DNA from: Undaria pinnatifida
Taxonomy: Eukaryota > Sar > Phaeophyceae > Laminariales > Alariaceae
DNA length: 64,000 nt
Assembly: GCA_012845835.1 (NCBI GenBank)
Contig: JABAKD010000013.1
Span: forward strand, 4,338,628 to 4,402,627
Direction: 5' to 3'
Shown: positions 53,461 through 64,000 of the stretch, one piece after another
Numbering within the stretch: the first letter of the stretch is position 1
Layout: each line of letters starts with the position of its first letter
Notes under the pieces: generated by a model
Databases searched by the model: none
What the model was told of the DNA's origin: nothing
Seen by the model: only the letters and a program-made list of their open reading frames with translations
Program-made: the position numbers and the translations under genes

Positions 53461-53989
53461 CAACATATCAAATGTAGTACCATACTTCGTATGGCTGTAG
53501 GATACGTAAAATATGTTGTGGACGACCGCCCACACGTTTCGCACTCGCTGCAAATTGACGCCAACCGTTGTGATAATGTATCGTACAGGCCTAGGCCCTT
53601 CGTTCATTTAGTATATATATATATGGTCTATAGTGATTTCGTGGGGAGAACGGCCTGCGAACCAACGATTGCAACAACGAGTTTTAGGGGAAGATATACA
53701 GCCACGTTGAGTCCTCCTACCGATGAAGATTGGCGAGGCAGGCACATATGTCATGGTGCCCTGAATCCTGCTGGGCATAGCCATTGGTGCCCTGTGCGGT
53801 AAAAAAGGCCCATATTTTGGCTGCCGGGTTTGAGTCACTCGCGTGCGAGTGACCTTGTTTCTCACTGACAAACAATCTTTGGGCGATTCAAGGCGATTTG
53901 CTAATCGCGGCGTAGCTTGAACCGTCTTTCCGTTTGGGATTGACGTGAGAATGACAACTATCATCATTGAATGCCTTCTCGACCATACT
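53461..53989. other. No gene identified
   Basis: Short frames without recognised motifs, ending at a large trinucleotide array. Confidence 0.4.
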
Positions 53990-54775
53990 ACTACTTACTG
54001 CCACCACTGCTGCTACTGCCGCTACTGCTGCTACTGCTGCTACTGTTGCTCCCGCTGATACTACTGTTGTTGCTGCTGCTGCTACTACTGCCGCTGCTGC
54101 TGCTACCACTGCTGCTGCTGCCACTGCTGCCACTGCTGCTACTGCTGCTACTGCTGCTATTGCTGCTACTCCTGCTATTACTGCTGTTACTCCTGCTACT
54201 GCTGCTATTGCTGCTACTGCTGCTTCTACTGCTTCTACTACTGTTACTACTACTGCTGCTGCCACTGCTACAACTCCTCCTATTTCTTCTACTGCTACTA
54301 CTGCCACTGCTGGTGCTACTGCTACTGCTGGTGCTACTGCTACTACTGCTGCTACTGCTACTACTGATCCTGCTGCTACTGCTACTACTGATCCTACTGC
54401 TACTACTGTTCCTACTGCCACTGCTGCTGCTGCTACTGCTGCTGCTACTGCTACTGCTGCTGCTACTGCTACTGCTGCTACTGCTCCTACTGCTGCTACT
54501 GCTACTGCTGCTGCTACTGCTACTACTGCTGCGACTGCTACTACTTCTGCTACTACCGCTACTACTACTGCACTACTGCTACTACTTCTGCTACTGCTAC
54601 TACTGCTACTGCTAACACTTCTGCTACTGCCACTACTACTCCTACTGCTACTACTACTCCTACTGCTACTCCTACTCCTACTTCTACTACGACTCCTACT
54701 CCTACTCCTACTGCTACTACTACTGTTGCTGCTACTACTACTACTGCTACTTACTCCTACTGGTACTACTACTCC
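53990..54775 (+). repeat. Trinucleotide array (CTG/CTA/CTC)n, about 785 bp
   Basis: Almost pure triplet periodicity of CTN units, dominated by CTG and CTA. It opens poly-Leu, Thr/Ala and Val/Ala/Ser frames of 200-300 codons on both strands; these are artefacts of the period. Confidence 0.95.
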
Positions 54776-54794
54776 TGAGGGTTTGGGGTAACCC

Positions 54795-55690
54795 AGGTTC
54801 AACTCGAATACACTTCGGCTGCGATATCGAAGATTTGGTCGAAACTCATCGTTGCAAAAGGTCTGTGTGCTCCGATCGCGCGTATTACTGGGTGTGTGTG
54901 CTCATTAAGGATGTAGGTCGGCCACTCCCCTTGGAACTACAGTGTAGCTTGTACCAGGGTCAACAGGGTGATGTTAATCAGTCTGAGGGCGGAAAATATT
55001 CAACCCCTTTTTTGAGGGCGACAAAAGCTGACAGCTGTGGAAGGAAATAATCAGTTTATCAAACTTAGTGTATCCTGTCAGTCGTATAACCGGTGAGGGG
55101 AGGGCGGAGTTTGTAAGGGCGTGGGGGCCTAGGTTTGAACAAGAGGGGGCGGGGGGGGGGAGAAGGGGCTAACGGGCGGGGCAACTCAATTTGTGCGCGG
55201 AAACTATATATATCCTTCAAAGGAACAAATCTGACGGTTGTGGAAGGAATGCATCATTAGTTTATCATGTGTATCCTGTAAGTGGTACACCCAGTGAGGA
55301 GAAGGTGGGGTGTTCGAACGGGTGGGGTGGGGAGGCGGGGGTAGGGGATTTCCAACAGCTTTATGTTGCATAGATGTAGGGGGTTGCTGTACGCATGGTG
55401 CTAGGTCTAGGCGATGGTGCGGGTGGTGGGGAAGAGGGAGGCGTTGAGGGGAGGCGAACTGGAGCTACACCATGGATGGCTCTATCTAGAAAGATGATGA
55501 GGTGGTGTCAACTGTGTGGTTTAGTGTTTGTTACTCACGCAGATTTCGATTTTTGGTGGGAAGTTTGAAAATAGGGATCGGGGGGAAAATGAGGGGAGAG
55601 GGGGGGGCGAAATGAATTGGAGCGATGGCATGGATGGCTAGAAAGACAATGAGGTGATATCAGATGCCTGGTAGTGTTTATTACTCTAGC
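54795..55690 (+). repeat. G-rich repeat family, plus-strand copy
   Basis: The head (TACACTTCGGCTGCGATATC), CGATCGCGCGTATTACTGGG, GGTCAACAGGGTGATGTTAA, CCGGTGAGGGGAGGGCGGAG, TTTGTGCGCGGAAACTATAT, GGTGCTAGGTCTAGGCGATG and CATGGATGGCT occur in family order with short G-runs. Confidence 0.72.
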
Positions 55691-57765
55691 AGTTCTAATT
55701 GATACATAGCGTCATGCCAGTGGCCACAAGTCAACAAAAACGTGTGAAAACAACATTGTATTATTTACGTTGCAAGGTTCCCTTGCGGGATGCGGGTAAC
55801 GTGACCAAACAAAATCGATACTATCATGCTGTCGTTGCGCTGCATGCGCGTTGCCGGGTGGTCTCGCTGCAGGAACAAAACCTTGCGTGGGGCAGACCGC
55901 AAAACACTCGCAACCTCCGTCAGATGGTTACCGGTATAACATACGCATATTTTCTCGGTAAGGACACACCCCTCCCCTGTTTTACTTGGCTCTCTTCAAT
56001 TGAGGAGCGCAATGCATTCGGAACAAAGACAGCATTGAAGTGAGGAAAAATCCAAGGAATCAACCTCGCGGCCTTCACACAGAAGAACGCGAACACGACT
56101 TGAAAAACTAAAGCACTCTCCCAGAAACATATTGGATGGTCAATTTGGTTTAGAAACCCCGTCATTCGGACACTATTTGAATCGAAGGTGTTGCCCCTGT
56201 GATATTGCTGTTGTAGCACGTATGCGTCAACACTGGACACGAATCACGAGGGGTGAATGGAGGTGTTTTTAAGCAGAACGCGGGCAGCCGCCGCGCATTT
56301 GATCGCACAGAGCCCTCGCTTGCAACGTTGGGCACGCAACGGCTTAGAATGGATATCAAGCCACGGTAGAATCGAGCACGCTTCTGCGTGAGTCACAACT
56401 GCTGGTGTATCTGATGCAACAGGTATATCCCGGTACATGCTATGCACACGCGGTGTTGTTCGTTGGACCATCACATCAATCAGAATCCACGGATATACAC
56501 AATACGGTATCACATATGTATAATCTCATTTTTCTAGCACAGCAGTTGGTCCTTCCTGGGTATGTTCCCCGGTGTAGTACCAACAAGCGGCAAACAACCA
56601 CCTGTGTACCTACTCCGAATTTCGAAGTGAAACATCAGGTACGCCTGTGGGTGCGTACGCATGGAGCGCAACCTTCCAGCAACAGCGGTAATCGAGCTCG
56701 CAATAAAACAGACCCGCCCGATGGCTAACACGATGCCTCAGTATGCTGTTTTCCAGCCGCGGTCTCAACTTCAATCTAGCACTAAATAGCGCGCGGCGCT
56801 ATTTATGTGACGAATACTTAACCACGCGGTAGTTTTAGGTAGGGTGTACACAAGGCTCTGCCCGACACTTGGGCCGTTGGGCGCGTACAATATGGGTTTG
56901 CTGACAACTGACACCTAATCCGAGCAAGGCTTGCAAGAATTATTTGACACCAACCTTGAGAAACTCTGAGCATGGTCTAATACACACCAGGTACGCACTG
57001 GTAGGGCTTACCGTACTTGACGTTGAGCACGATTTCTTCGTTCTCGATTCTGAACGTCCCCCCCAAATGCGTTTGGCTTCGGTTCATATTTGGCCTCTGC
57101 ACACATTCCTGTGCCAGTATTTTGTGCTACTGTATAACGCCATCAGTAAAAGGTAAAGAAAAGGCTTTCTCCTGTTTCGTTCTGTGATCACAGCGCTCAG
57201 GTTTGTTATTTATCCTCTGACCGTTCGGTGTGCGGTGTCGTTTTTGCTTCTTTTTGCCGCTTGCCCCTGTACGTAGCGTGCTTCAAGAGGTACAGAGGAA
57301 TACCCCCTGTTTTCACTATCGAAATCAGGCAACTCGCGCCAGAGGTTTCGTACCTTGCTCTCTGGGCGTACGCGTGTTTGTTGTTGCGGCGCAACTAGAG
57401 CAATCGCAGATGGTGGGTTTAGCGACGCCGAAAAACGCACGAAGAGAGTCGTAGGCCTGCGTGCCCCCTCTTCTTTAGCCTTGGTCTCTGCATGAAGTGG
57501 ATGACAGCTGCAACGAGCATTACGGGTAGGCACTGGAAGGCATAGCAGGGGCAAGAATGAAGCACCTTTGCTGACTGACGTTGCCGCACGCTACACGTCA
57601 GAGGTATCTCATCTACTTGTTCAGAGGCTCCTCATATGATAGCCTCCACGTACTCAACTTAAGAACCGGCCGCGAGGAACAATAGTCGAGCAACCGCAGA
57701 AACTATCGGATAGCGTAGGTGTGCGTGTTCTTCGCATGGTGCTGACGGCCCCATCCACCTACGTC
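55691..57765. other. Unassigned region with open frames
   Basis: Frames at 55699-56043, 56405-56728 and 57210-57554 (minus) show no recognised domain. Composition is more even than in the repeats around it, so exons of an unknown gene cannot be excluded. Confidence 0.3.
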
Positions 57766-57922
57766 AGGCAATTCTTAAGAAGTGTCCGTGCCGATGCCGC
57801 ATGCTAAAGAGATACGCTCTGTGGTCACAAACTACAAGACACAGATAACACATACATCGCAATCACTGTAAGATGATTTGGCTACGCAATGTACACGCAA
57901 CGACTACGAAGGCGCGCTGCTA

Positions 57923-58149
57923 GTTTGGATCGTCACAGCACGACGGCTACAAACGTTGTAGAGGGTTGCGTATATATTCGCAGGCGTTTTCGTGCAATTG
58001 TTTTTTCCTGTGGCAGAAGGGCGGAAGGCGGAAGGCTGTAGCACTCCGCCCTCTGCTCCTTCTCTCCTCGCTGTCTTGTAATACAACGAACATGAGAACA
58101 CTCGTCAGACCGCGTGGCGGTCAGGGCATCCGAGCTCGGACTCCACGAA
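57923..58149 (+). repeat. Copia element LTR remnant, 5' side
   Basis: GTTTGGATCGTCACAGCACG, GTAGAGGGTTGCGTAT, CTCCGCCCTCTGCTCCTTCT, TAATACAACGAA, CTCGTCAGACCGCG and GAGCTCGGACTC also occur at 61471-61679. It lies next to a degraded copy of the 80-90 bp dispersed repeat (57770-57890), so its 5' part may be lost. TGGTGCCAGGAGCC at about 58182 is a possible primer-binding site. Confidence 0.75.
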
Positions 58150-58198
58150 CGCACTAGTGTATTCTTGGAAGTAGGAGTTCTGGTGCCAGGAGCCAAGG

Positions 58199-58945
58199 AT
58201 GTCTGCACAGGAGAGAGACTCCGCAGACGAAATTCTGCAGCTGAAGAGTGAGATTCAGTTGATGATGGAGGAGAAGCAAGCATCGATTATGCAAAATATG
58301 AGGGAGATGGTGGCCGAGCTCACAAGGAACAACGGCCTGTAGGAGATCAGCAGCGCTGAGGGCAGCGCTGCTGTAAGCGGGAGCCCGCGAGGGGTTGAAC
58401 CCACTGCTGTAAGGGGGAGCAGCGCTGAGGACAGCGCTGCTGTAAGGGTGAGCCCGCGAGCGCCTGCACCCACTGCTGCACGACAAATTTCTGCTGCTGC
58501 TAATGCTGGAGGCGGAGGGCGAGGAGATACAACAGCAACAAGAGAGGCGACGCTTCGTGAGGATGCCTCGAGCAATGTTGGAGTGACGGGACGCAGAGGA
58601 GCTGCTGTTCCTGTCCAGGTTGACCCAGTCAGGGGTCAGCCAGATCAGACAAGGGGGGCTGGAGAATCGAGGCCATACCACGGCGGTGAGTTGGGGATTG
58701 AACATGATAGGCCTCCACCTAGACTTGCTCTCAAACACACCGCTACCCCATTTTTTTGTAGAAAGAAGCCGGTGTGCAGTGCCTGGACCAGACACGCCAG
58801 GTACTACGCGGAAGGAGTAGGCTTTCCATCTGCTTTCGTGTCGGATCCATCGCAGTACATTTCCGTAGAGGAACTGGATACCAAAGGCGCCGTACGAGTG
58901 CTGACCAAACACCGTATTCTGCTTATTACGCGTCATGTCACCTGA
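58199..58945 (+). pseudogene. Copia gag-like frame with in-frame TAG
   Basis: From ATG at 58199 the frame reads EILQLKSEIQLMMEEKQASI (coiled-coil-like), then meets TAG at 58340-58342. It then stays open in the same frame to 58945 through Ala/Ser-rich repeats (ISSAEGSAAV, SAEDSAAVRVSPRA). Position just inside the LTR suggests gag. No zinc knuckle is seen. Confidence 0.5.
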
Positions 58946-59620
58946 CAACGCGTGTCGCCTGGACCACCTGCACCTGTCCAGATGCATTACTCCCTGCCTA
59001 TAGAAGCGGGGGGGTCCGCGGCCGACGACGAGAGCACGTCAAACCGAGGTTGGAGGGGCAGGGGGTGACGGACGAGCAGGACAAAGGTGTGGATCGCCTG
59101 ACCGACCTCGACGTGGCGTGGCGGTTTGATCTGCACGCGTTCTTGCGGGAGCGCTCACAGGAGACACCTGCCGCCGGCGATGCTGGCGACGGAACAACCG
59201 AGACGATGGACTCGTCTCAAGGGCGCGCGGTGGACGCCTCCTCAGTCCCGGCAGGGAGGGGCGAAAGCGACTCAGACACATCAGCAGCCTCCATCCGAGG
59301 GAACGGGGCGATAATCCCCCCGTAGTCTTGTCGGGGAGGGCAGCTCATGAGCTCAGTAGCTGGGGACTGGTACCCTTGACAGAAAAGGGCCGGGCCCGGG
59401 GTCAGAGCCAACGTCTGCAGGGTGAATCTGCCCAACGTCAGCGTACAATCGAGAACGCGGTGTCAGCGGCAGTGCAAAGGTGAACGGAGTTTGGGGGTAT
59501 ACTGGAGAGTACATCCTCGACGACGGAGGACGCGATGGCCATGATGGCTGGAGGACCCGTTGTTGAGTAAAATAAAGGGGAGTTAAGCGTGTGCATGACA
59601 AGTTGTTTCCCAGAACTTGT
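58946..59620 (+). pseudogene. Degraded copia interior
   Basis: A frame to 59325 reads LTDLDVAWRFDLHAFLRERS and SQGRAVDASSVPAG, an acidic/Ser-rich stretch like the linker before copia reverse transcriptases. No integrase is recognisable, so that part is missing or unreadable. Confidence 0.4.
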
Positions 59621-59639
59621 GGAACCGCCCCCGCAGTCC

Positions 59640-60532
59640 GTAGCAGATGTAGAGCGTTAAAAAATATACAAAGCGGTGTGGCGTGAGGCCATAAAGAGTG
59701 AACTGGATGGTCACAAAACAACCGGAACACAAAAAGCCGCGACACCGCCGCGAGGGCGGAAACCTGTCGGTGCGAAGGGGGTATTCTCCTATAAGACTGA
59801 CAAAGATGGCATGATAGTGAAGACGAAATCAAGATTTGCGGCCAAGCGCTTGAGCCAGGCGCAAGATGTAGGGTTCTTCCAAGCGTTTGCATCAACCCTA
59901 TCGTCAGATTCAATTGAAGGTCGGGCGGCCGTTGCAAATGAGCACGGTCACGGTCTGAAGAGTTTTCATTTGGACGCTGCACAAGCTTTTGTTTGCGCGA
60001 AAGTCGATGCCGAGATATACATGAAGCTACCTCATGGGTATGGTGACATGTCAGGAAATATTATGCGCCTTAACAGATCACTATATGGTCTAAAACAGGC
60101 GGATGGCAGTAGGCCGGACTACTGATGGAGACCGTGGTAGAATACGGTATATAGCTGTGCATGTCTGATCCTTGTGTCTTTAACGTGGTTGTGGATAGCA
60201 AGGGAGAACTGATTATGGCCGTTCATGTAAATGACGTAGTGATTGCAGGATCGGACGAGGCATGCAGAGACTTTCATGCAGCGCTAAACTTTAAGTTTCC
60301 CACGAATAACCTCGGCAAATACGCTTGGGATATTGGTGGTGTTTTCAAGCGTAACTGGGAATTGGGCACGTTGGAGATCAAGCAGAAGACGTTCGTTGAA
60401 ATCATCCTGAATCGTTTTAGTGTGTACTCGTCCTCTGACACCCCCGCAGCCCCTAGTGTTGAACTAGGTCCAAGAGAGGAGGGCGAACCAACGCGAGTCT
60501 GGCCGTATGTAGGGAGGCTGTGGGTAGTTTGA
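59640..60532 (+). pseudogene. Ty1/copia reverse transcriptase, decayed
   Basis: The first frame (59676-60125) has GVFSYKTDKDGMIVKTKSRF, KSFHLDAAQAFVCAKVDAEI, YMKLPHGYG and RLNRSLYGLKQADGS, the conserved copia order. After a stop and shift, 60161-60532 has SDPCVFNVVV, AVHVNDVVIAGSD, LGKYAWDIGG and QKTFVEIILNRF. The catalytic YVDD reads HVND, with one catalytic Asp replaced by Asn, so it is inactive. Confidence 0.85.
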
Positions 60533-60900
60533 TGTGGGTGTCCACCATGACGCGGCCAGACATGTCGAACGTGGTGCGTGCTGTGGCCCGTCATTGTCAC
60601 AACCCCACTGACAGGCACTGGAAAGCAGTCCCGAAGATCATGGCATACATCCACGTGAAAAGGGGTATCGGTTTGACCTTTGTATGGGGTTCGGGAGTGG
60701 ATCTGGCTGCATTTAGTGACGCCGACTCCGCCGACAAATGTAACGACAGGCGCTCGATGTCGGGGACGTTAATTACCTTGAGGGGTGCTGCCGTCAGTTG
60801 GGCAAGTAGCACGCAAAGGTGCGTTACGTTGTCCACAGCATAAACAAAATATGTAGCCCTGGGTGAACGGGTCAACTGGAGGCTCTGTTTACGGGCGCAG
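60520..60900 (+). pseudogene. Ty1/copia RNase H, truncated by a stop
   Basis: GSLMWVSTMTRPDMSNVVRA, HWKAVPKIMAYIHVKRGIGL, LAAFSDADSADKCNDRRSMS and SWASSTQRCVTLSTA match copia RNase H up to the STAEAEY position, where a stop intervenes (60841). The frame then reads TKYVALGERV. Confidence 0.82.
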
Positions 60901-61470
60901 TCTTATCGTTTATTTGTCCGGAGCTAAGCGGATCGTTTATCCGAGTTTTGGAAGGTAATCAGGGGGCCATAGCGATGGCTGAAAGCCCTCTTAATTCGGC
61001 GCGGAGCAAGCACATCTAGGCGTTCAAAGAAAGTTCAATTTGTAGCTTCGGACGACCGTAACGCCGATATATTTGACGAAATTCCTCGCTGCGACCCCTT
61101 TTAAAACTCACCGTAGGTTTTCGATGAACCCACCGTTGGGGGATGTGTAAAGGGTGTGAGCATTGTTCGATAAGTAACATGTTTGGGTCATGCGAGGAAT
61201 CATTTATCAGGGCATCACCCCACGCTACTTTTGAGGGCGTGGGTTAAGTAGGTGTTACTTGGCATTCAAGTTTCTGGCCATGGTCATCGTTTGAATGCGG
61301 CCATTGTAACCATCGCAATGATTTCGAAGATGTAGGTTATACAGGGGGTTTTGACCCGGTCGCCGGACTTCCTCCTGCGAGACTGTCGCTGGCTGTTCTT
61401 AGGTCCTATCTTGTTGTTTTGTATGCCCATTCGGCCTCATCACTTTTGTGGAGAGGCAGGGAGGGTGTTG
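60901..61470 (+). other. Copia 3' end and possible 3' LTR start
   Basis: A GTTGGGGGA purine run at about 61135-61143 is followed by TGTGTAAAGGG, which is where a copia 3' LTR would begin. The 5' copy of this part is not recognisable upstream of 57923. Confidence 0.45.
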
Positions 61471-61679
61471 GTTTGGATCGTCACAGCACGACGGTTACAA
61501 AAGCTGTAGAGGGTTGCGTATTTTTCGTGGGCGTTTTAAGCAACTTTTTCTGTGGGAGGAAGGCTTTAACACTCCGCTGTCTGCTCCTTAACTCTCCTTT
61601 CTGACCTCTAATACAACGAAGATAACAAACCTCGTCAGACCGCGGGGCGGTCAAGGCATCCGGGCTCGGACTCTACGAA
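61471..61679 (+). repeat. Copia element LTR remnant, 3' side
   Basis: Direct-repeat partner of 57923-58149 with several substitutions and small gaps (209 against 227 bp). It is far more diverged than the LTRs of the 14-kb element, so this is an old insertion. Confidence 0.75.
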
Positions 61680-64000
61680 AACGAGCAGCATATACACTGT
61701 CCGTAGAGGTGCTAGATGCAGAACGACACAATACAGTTGTGAAACACACACACTGCAAAGGCAGTCCAACTACAGCGTGCCGAATATGTAGTGCGTTCTC
61801 GGTTTGGGAACGCCTCTCTTGAGTCTGACCTATTTTGGTCCTGCAGGGTTTCCCCCATCGCAGCTAGTGTCCGGCTTCAAAACAATCTTCCATTTTGCTG
61901 CAACAACGATCCCACTCTGTATTTTAGTTTCAAGTAGCTTGTCCTGAAGGCTTGGGTGCGGACCTAGCAGCGTGCACCTGGTACAGTCACAGCTAATATC
62001 TCAGCCCTCCCCCACAAAACAGAGCGGCTGCCCTCCCTGGGTCTCACTCCCCCGCGCCTTGGGCCCGGGCGCAACCTTGCTTACCTGCTAAGTGTGTTAT
62101 ATTTGCGCATGCTGCTGTAGGGGTGGTTCTTGCGTTTATGTGAGGAGCCTCGCTCGAGGAGCTCTCCACCCTGTCCAAACACTGACGTCGAGCAGCCAAA
62201 TGAGATCTCTAACTCGACGGACAAAACCCGACGGCTTAGAGGGAGAACCAGACACACCACAACATTTGAACAATATAGTTTGGGTGCAAAGTAGCTTCCT
62301 CAGTGGAAGAGTCTCCTTGAGCCATTCATTAGTCTTGAGGCAGGAAATGCTACCCCCATGTCCTAGCACCACGCGTATTCTGATCGACAACGCGTTGTGT
62401 CGACCGCCTGGTCCCGCTCAGGGCGTACGGTATGTTGGCGTTTTGTGCGCAAGACGGAAACAGTCGTCGTTTCCTTGTGCTATTATATACCCCGCGCACC
62501 GTCCTTGGGTATGTCTCTGATACCCAGGTTCTGAGATCCAGGCTAGACAGACAGATGGACCCCAGATAAATTGTGCTTTTGGTAGAGATACACTGTACCA
62601 GGTTTGAGATACGATGAACAAGTAGTTAGCGCCAGCTGTTAGCTCGGTATTTGGGTTACATGTCTAACAGCGTCCAAATGAGAAAATGGCACACAACGTG
62701 GTGCTGGCCCGACGAGAACACTCCACGATATCGTCCCACTGTTAACAAGCGAGCCAGCGCTAGTGAGTACAACGTATATACGGTAACTATGCATGGACGC
62801 TTGGTTGGACCTCACCAGATCATCATGCATTTATTGTCTTATGAGCAGAAGCAGCAACACATTACACGCTGTTGGGGCGACGATTAAACCTCGTGCCATG
62901 GAGGCAGGCATCACCAATGGGACAAGCTCGCCTTGATCTGACGATATTCTACATCTCACACATTATGATGTATAACGTGGTACGACACGAGCACAAAACT
63001 ACTGTACGCCCACCAAGCAACCATAAATGTACCGGGATATTACACCAAATATTATTGCATATTACGTCTGGTATCGGCAATTATTGCGCACCTGACCAGC
63101 ACGCTCTGCACGGTCACTGCGCCCGCCCTGTCATTGATGCTAGTCGAACACGTGTTATTACCTGTTCACGATATTTTTGTCTTCTCGCACCACGCCTCAT
63201 CCCGTCATTCCATTCGGGGATGTGTCTCCCATTCGAAGCCGGTTATTAATTAATACTCCCGTGTTGCCACAGCGTGTGGGTTCGGCCAAGGCGTATCATC
63301 AGGTACGTAGGTAACAGCAATGATGCCGACTTTCGAGGTGAATTGCGCGGACCGCTTTTTTTTCTGCATGCGCTGGACGGCTACTTTTTCTCGTCGTCGT
63401 ATCAGAACTATTATTCGGCCGGTCCTTCTTCCCCCCTTTTTGGTGGTCGTTGATAATGTGCTTACTGTTTTCGTCGGCCGCGCAATCAAGAAAGTACGCG
63501 TACGGTGCATAGTAAGTCATGTTCGCAAGAAGAGCGGTTCATAGTTTAGATGCAGCTCACCCTTCATGCTACTCGCGAATTACCTCACGGCAAATCACGT
63601 TTGGTGCAGCCGACGTATGCGTGGTCGTCAAAAGGCCGACGAGCTCCATCCTGATGTCACTGTACATGGGGATGCGAGGTTATATGACCTAACCCGGATT
63701 ACGGCCATGCCCGATATGATTTCGCCCCCCCCCTCCCGTCCCCCTCCCCTTCCCCTCGTTATGGCTACTCCTTTTCAACGATGGCCGGCTCACAAGTCAT
63801 TACAATTGGTTGCTAGTCTTGCTGTGTACTACGGGACGTTTTTGGTGGACATGCTATTTACTTGCCAAGTAATTACCGATTGATATTTTATTCTCCGTTG
63901 ACTTCGTTGTCGTCTGTTGCGCTAGTCTTGCGCAGTTTATCCATCCCCAGGCAACATTCGATCGACACGCTTCTGAAAGTCGACGTATTCCAAGCTCTCC
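61680..64000. other. Unassigned region
   Basis: Frames at 62092-62520, 62872-63249, 63320-63544 and 63566-63883 have no recognised motif. No repeat family from elsewhere in the window was seen here. Confidence 0.3.

Noticed and set aside
53967-54802. Open frames of 200-304 codons on both strands
   Set aside because: They are poly-Leu, Thr/Ala or Ser/Val translations of the CTN triplet array; any triplet repeat without stop codons does this.

Overview
The window looks like nuclear DNA of a brown alga (Phaeophyceae). The best evidence is the only host gene I can recognise: the first three exons of a mannuronan C5-epimerase, the alginate-modifying enzyme family of brown algae. They lie on the minus strand between 8893 and 749, separated by a 737-bp intron and a 6.7-kb intron full of repeats. 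The exons that would carry the catalytic beta-helix are not in the window. A 21-bp TTAGGG-type telomere-like stretch fits but proves little.

Almost everything else is mobile or repetitive. The centrepiece is a 14,027-bp LTR retrotransposon (14539-28565, minus strand). It has two 269-bp LTRs that differ at three positions by eye and a 4-bp target duplication (TAGA). It sits inside a G-rich repeat, and a related copy of that repeat near 48.9 kb preserves the unoccupied site. In sense order the element contains: a candidate primer-binding site; a long leader holding a 167-bp higher-order satellite array; a broken gag; in-frame repeat units leading into a NADAR domain; a decayed RNase H remnant; a linker with 12-residue repeats; and a Ty3/gypsy integrase (D,61,D,35,E) with a chromodomain and a Tudor-like tail. 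No reverse transcriptase was found where one is expected. A second, frameshifted pol copy (about 38.95-41.88 kb) lacks LTRs. A third, rearranged copy (43.04-44.48 kb) fuses the NADAR N-terminus to the chromodomain.

Other elements are a Ty1/copia relic with LTR remnants (57.9-61.7 kb) and a decayed LINE (33.26-35.35 kb) split by a 1.05-kb foldback element that carries the telomere-like stretch. A TG...CA palindromic element (10499-11317, TSD CAAG) carries a long tRNA-3'-end complement, and relatives occur at about 38.7, 41.9, 44.7 and 47.1 kb. There are three short retroposon families: a tRNA-derived SINE, one with an (AAC)n tail, and one ending in CCGCCGGAGGA plus poly(A). A roughly 1.4-kb repeat with G-runs on one strand recurs about ten times. 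Two large trinucleotide arrays lie at 36.1 and 54.0-54.8 kb.

Regions 8.9-10.0, 12.7-13.9, 37.2-38.0, 47.2-48.0, 49.98-52.08, 55.7-57.8 and 61.7-64 kb hold no gene or repeat I could identify. All coordinates and similarities were read by eye; divergence counts are approximate.
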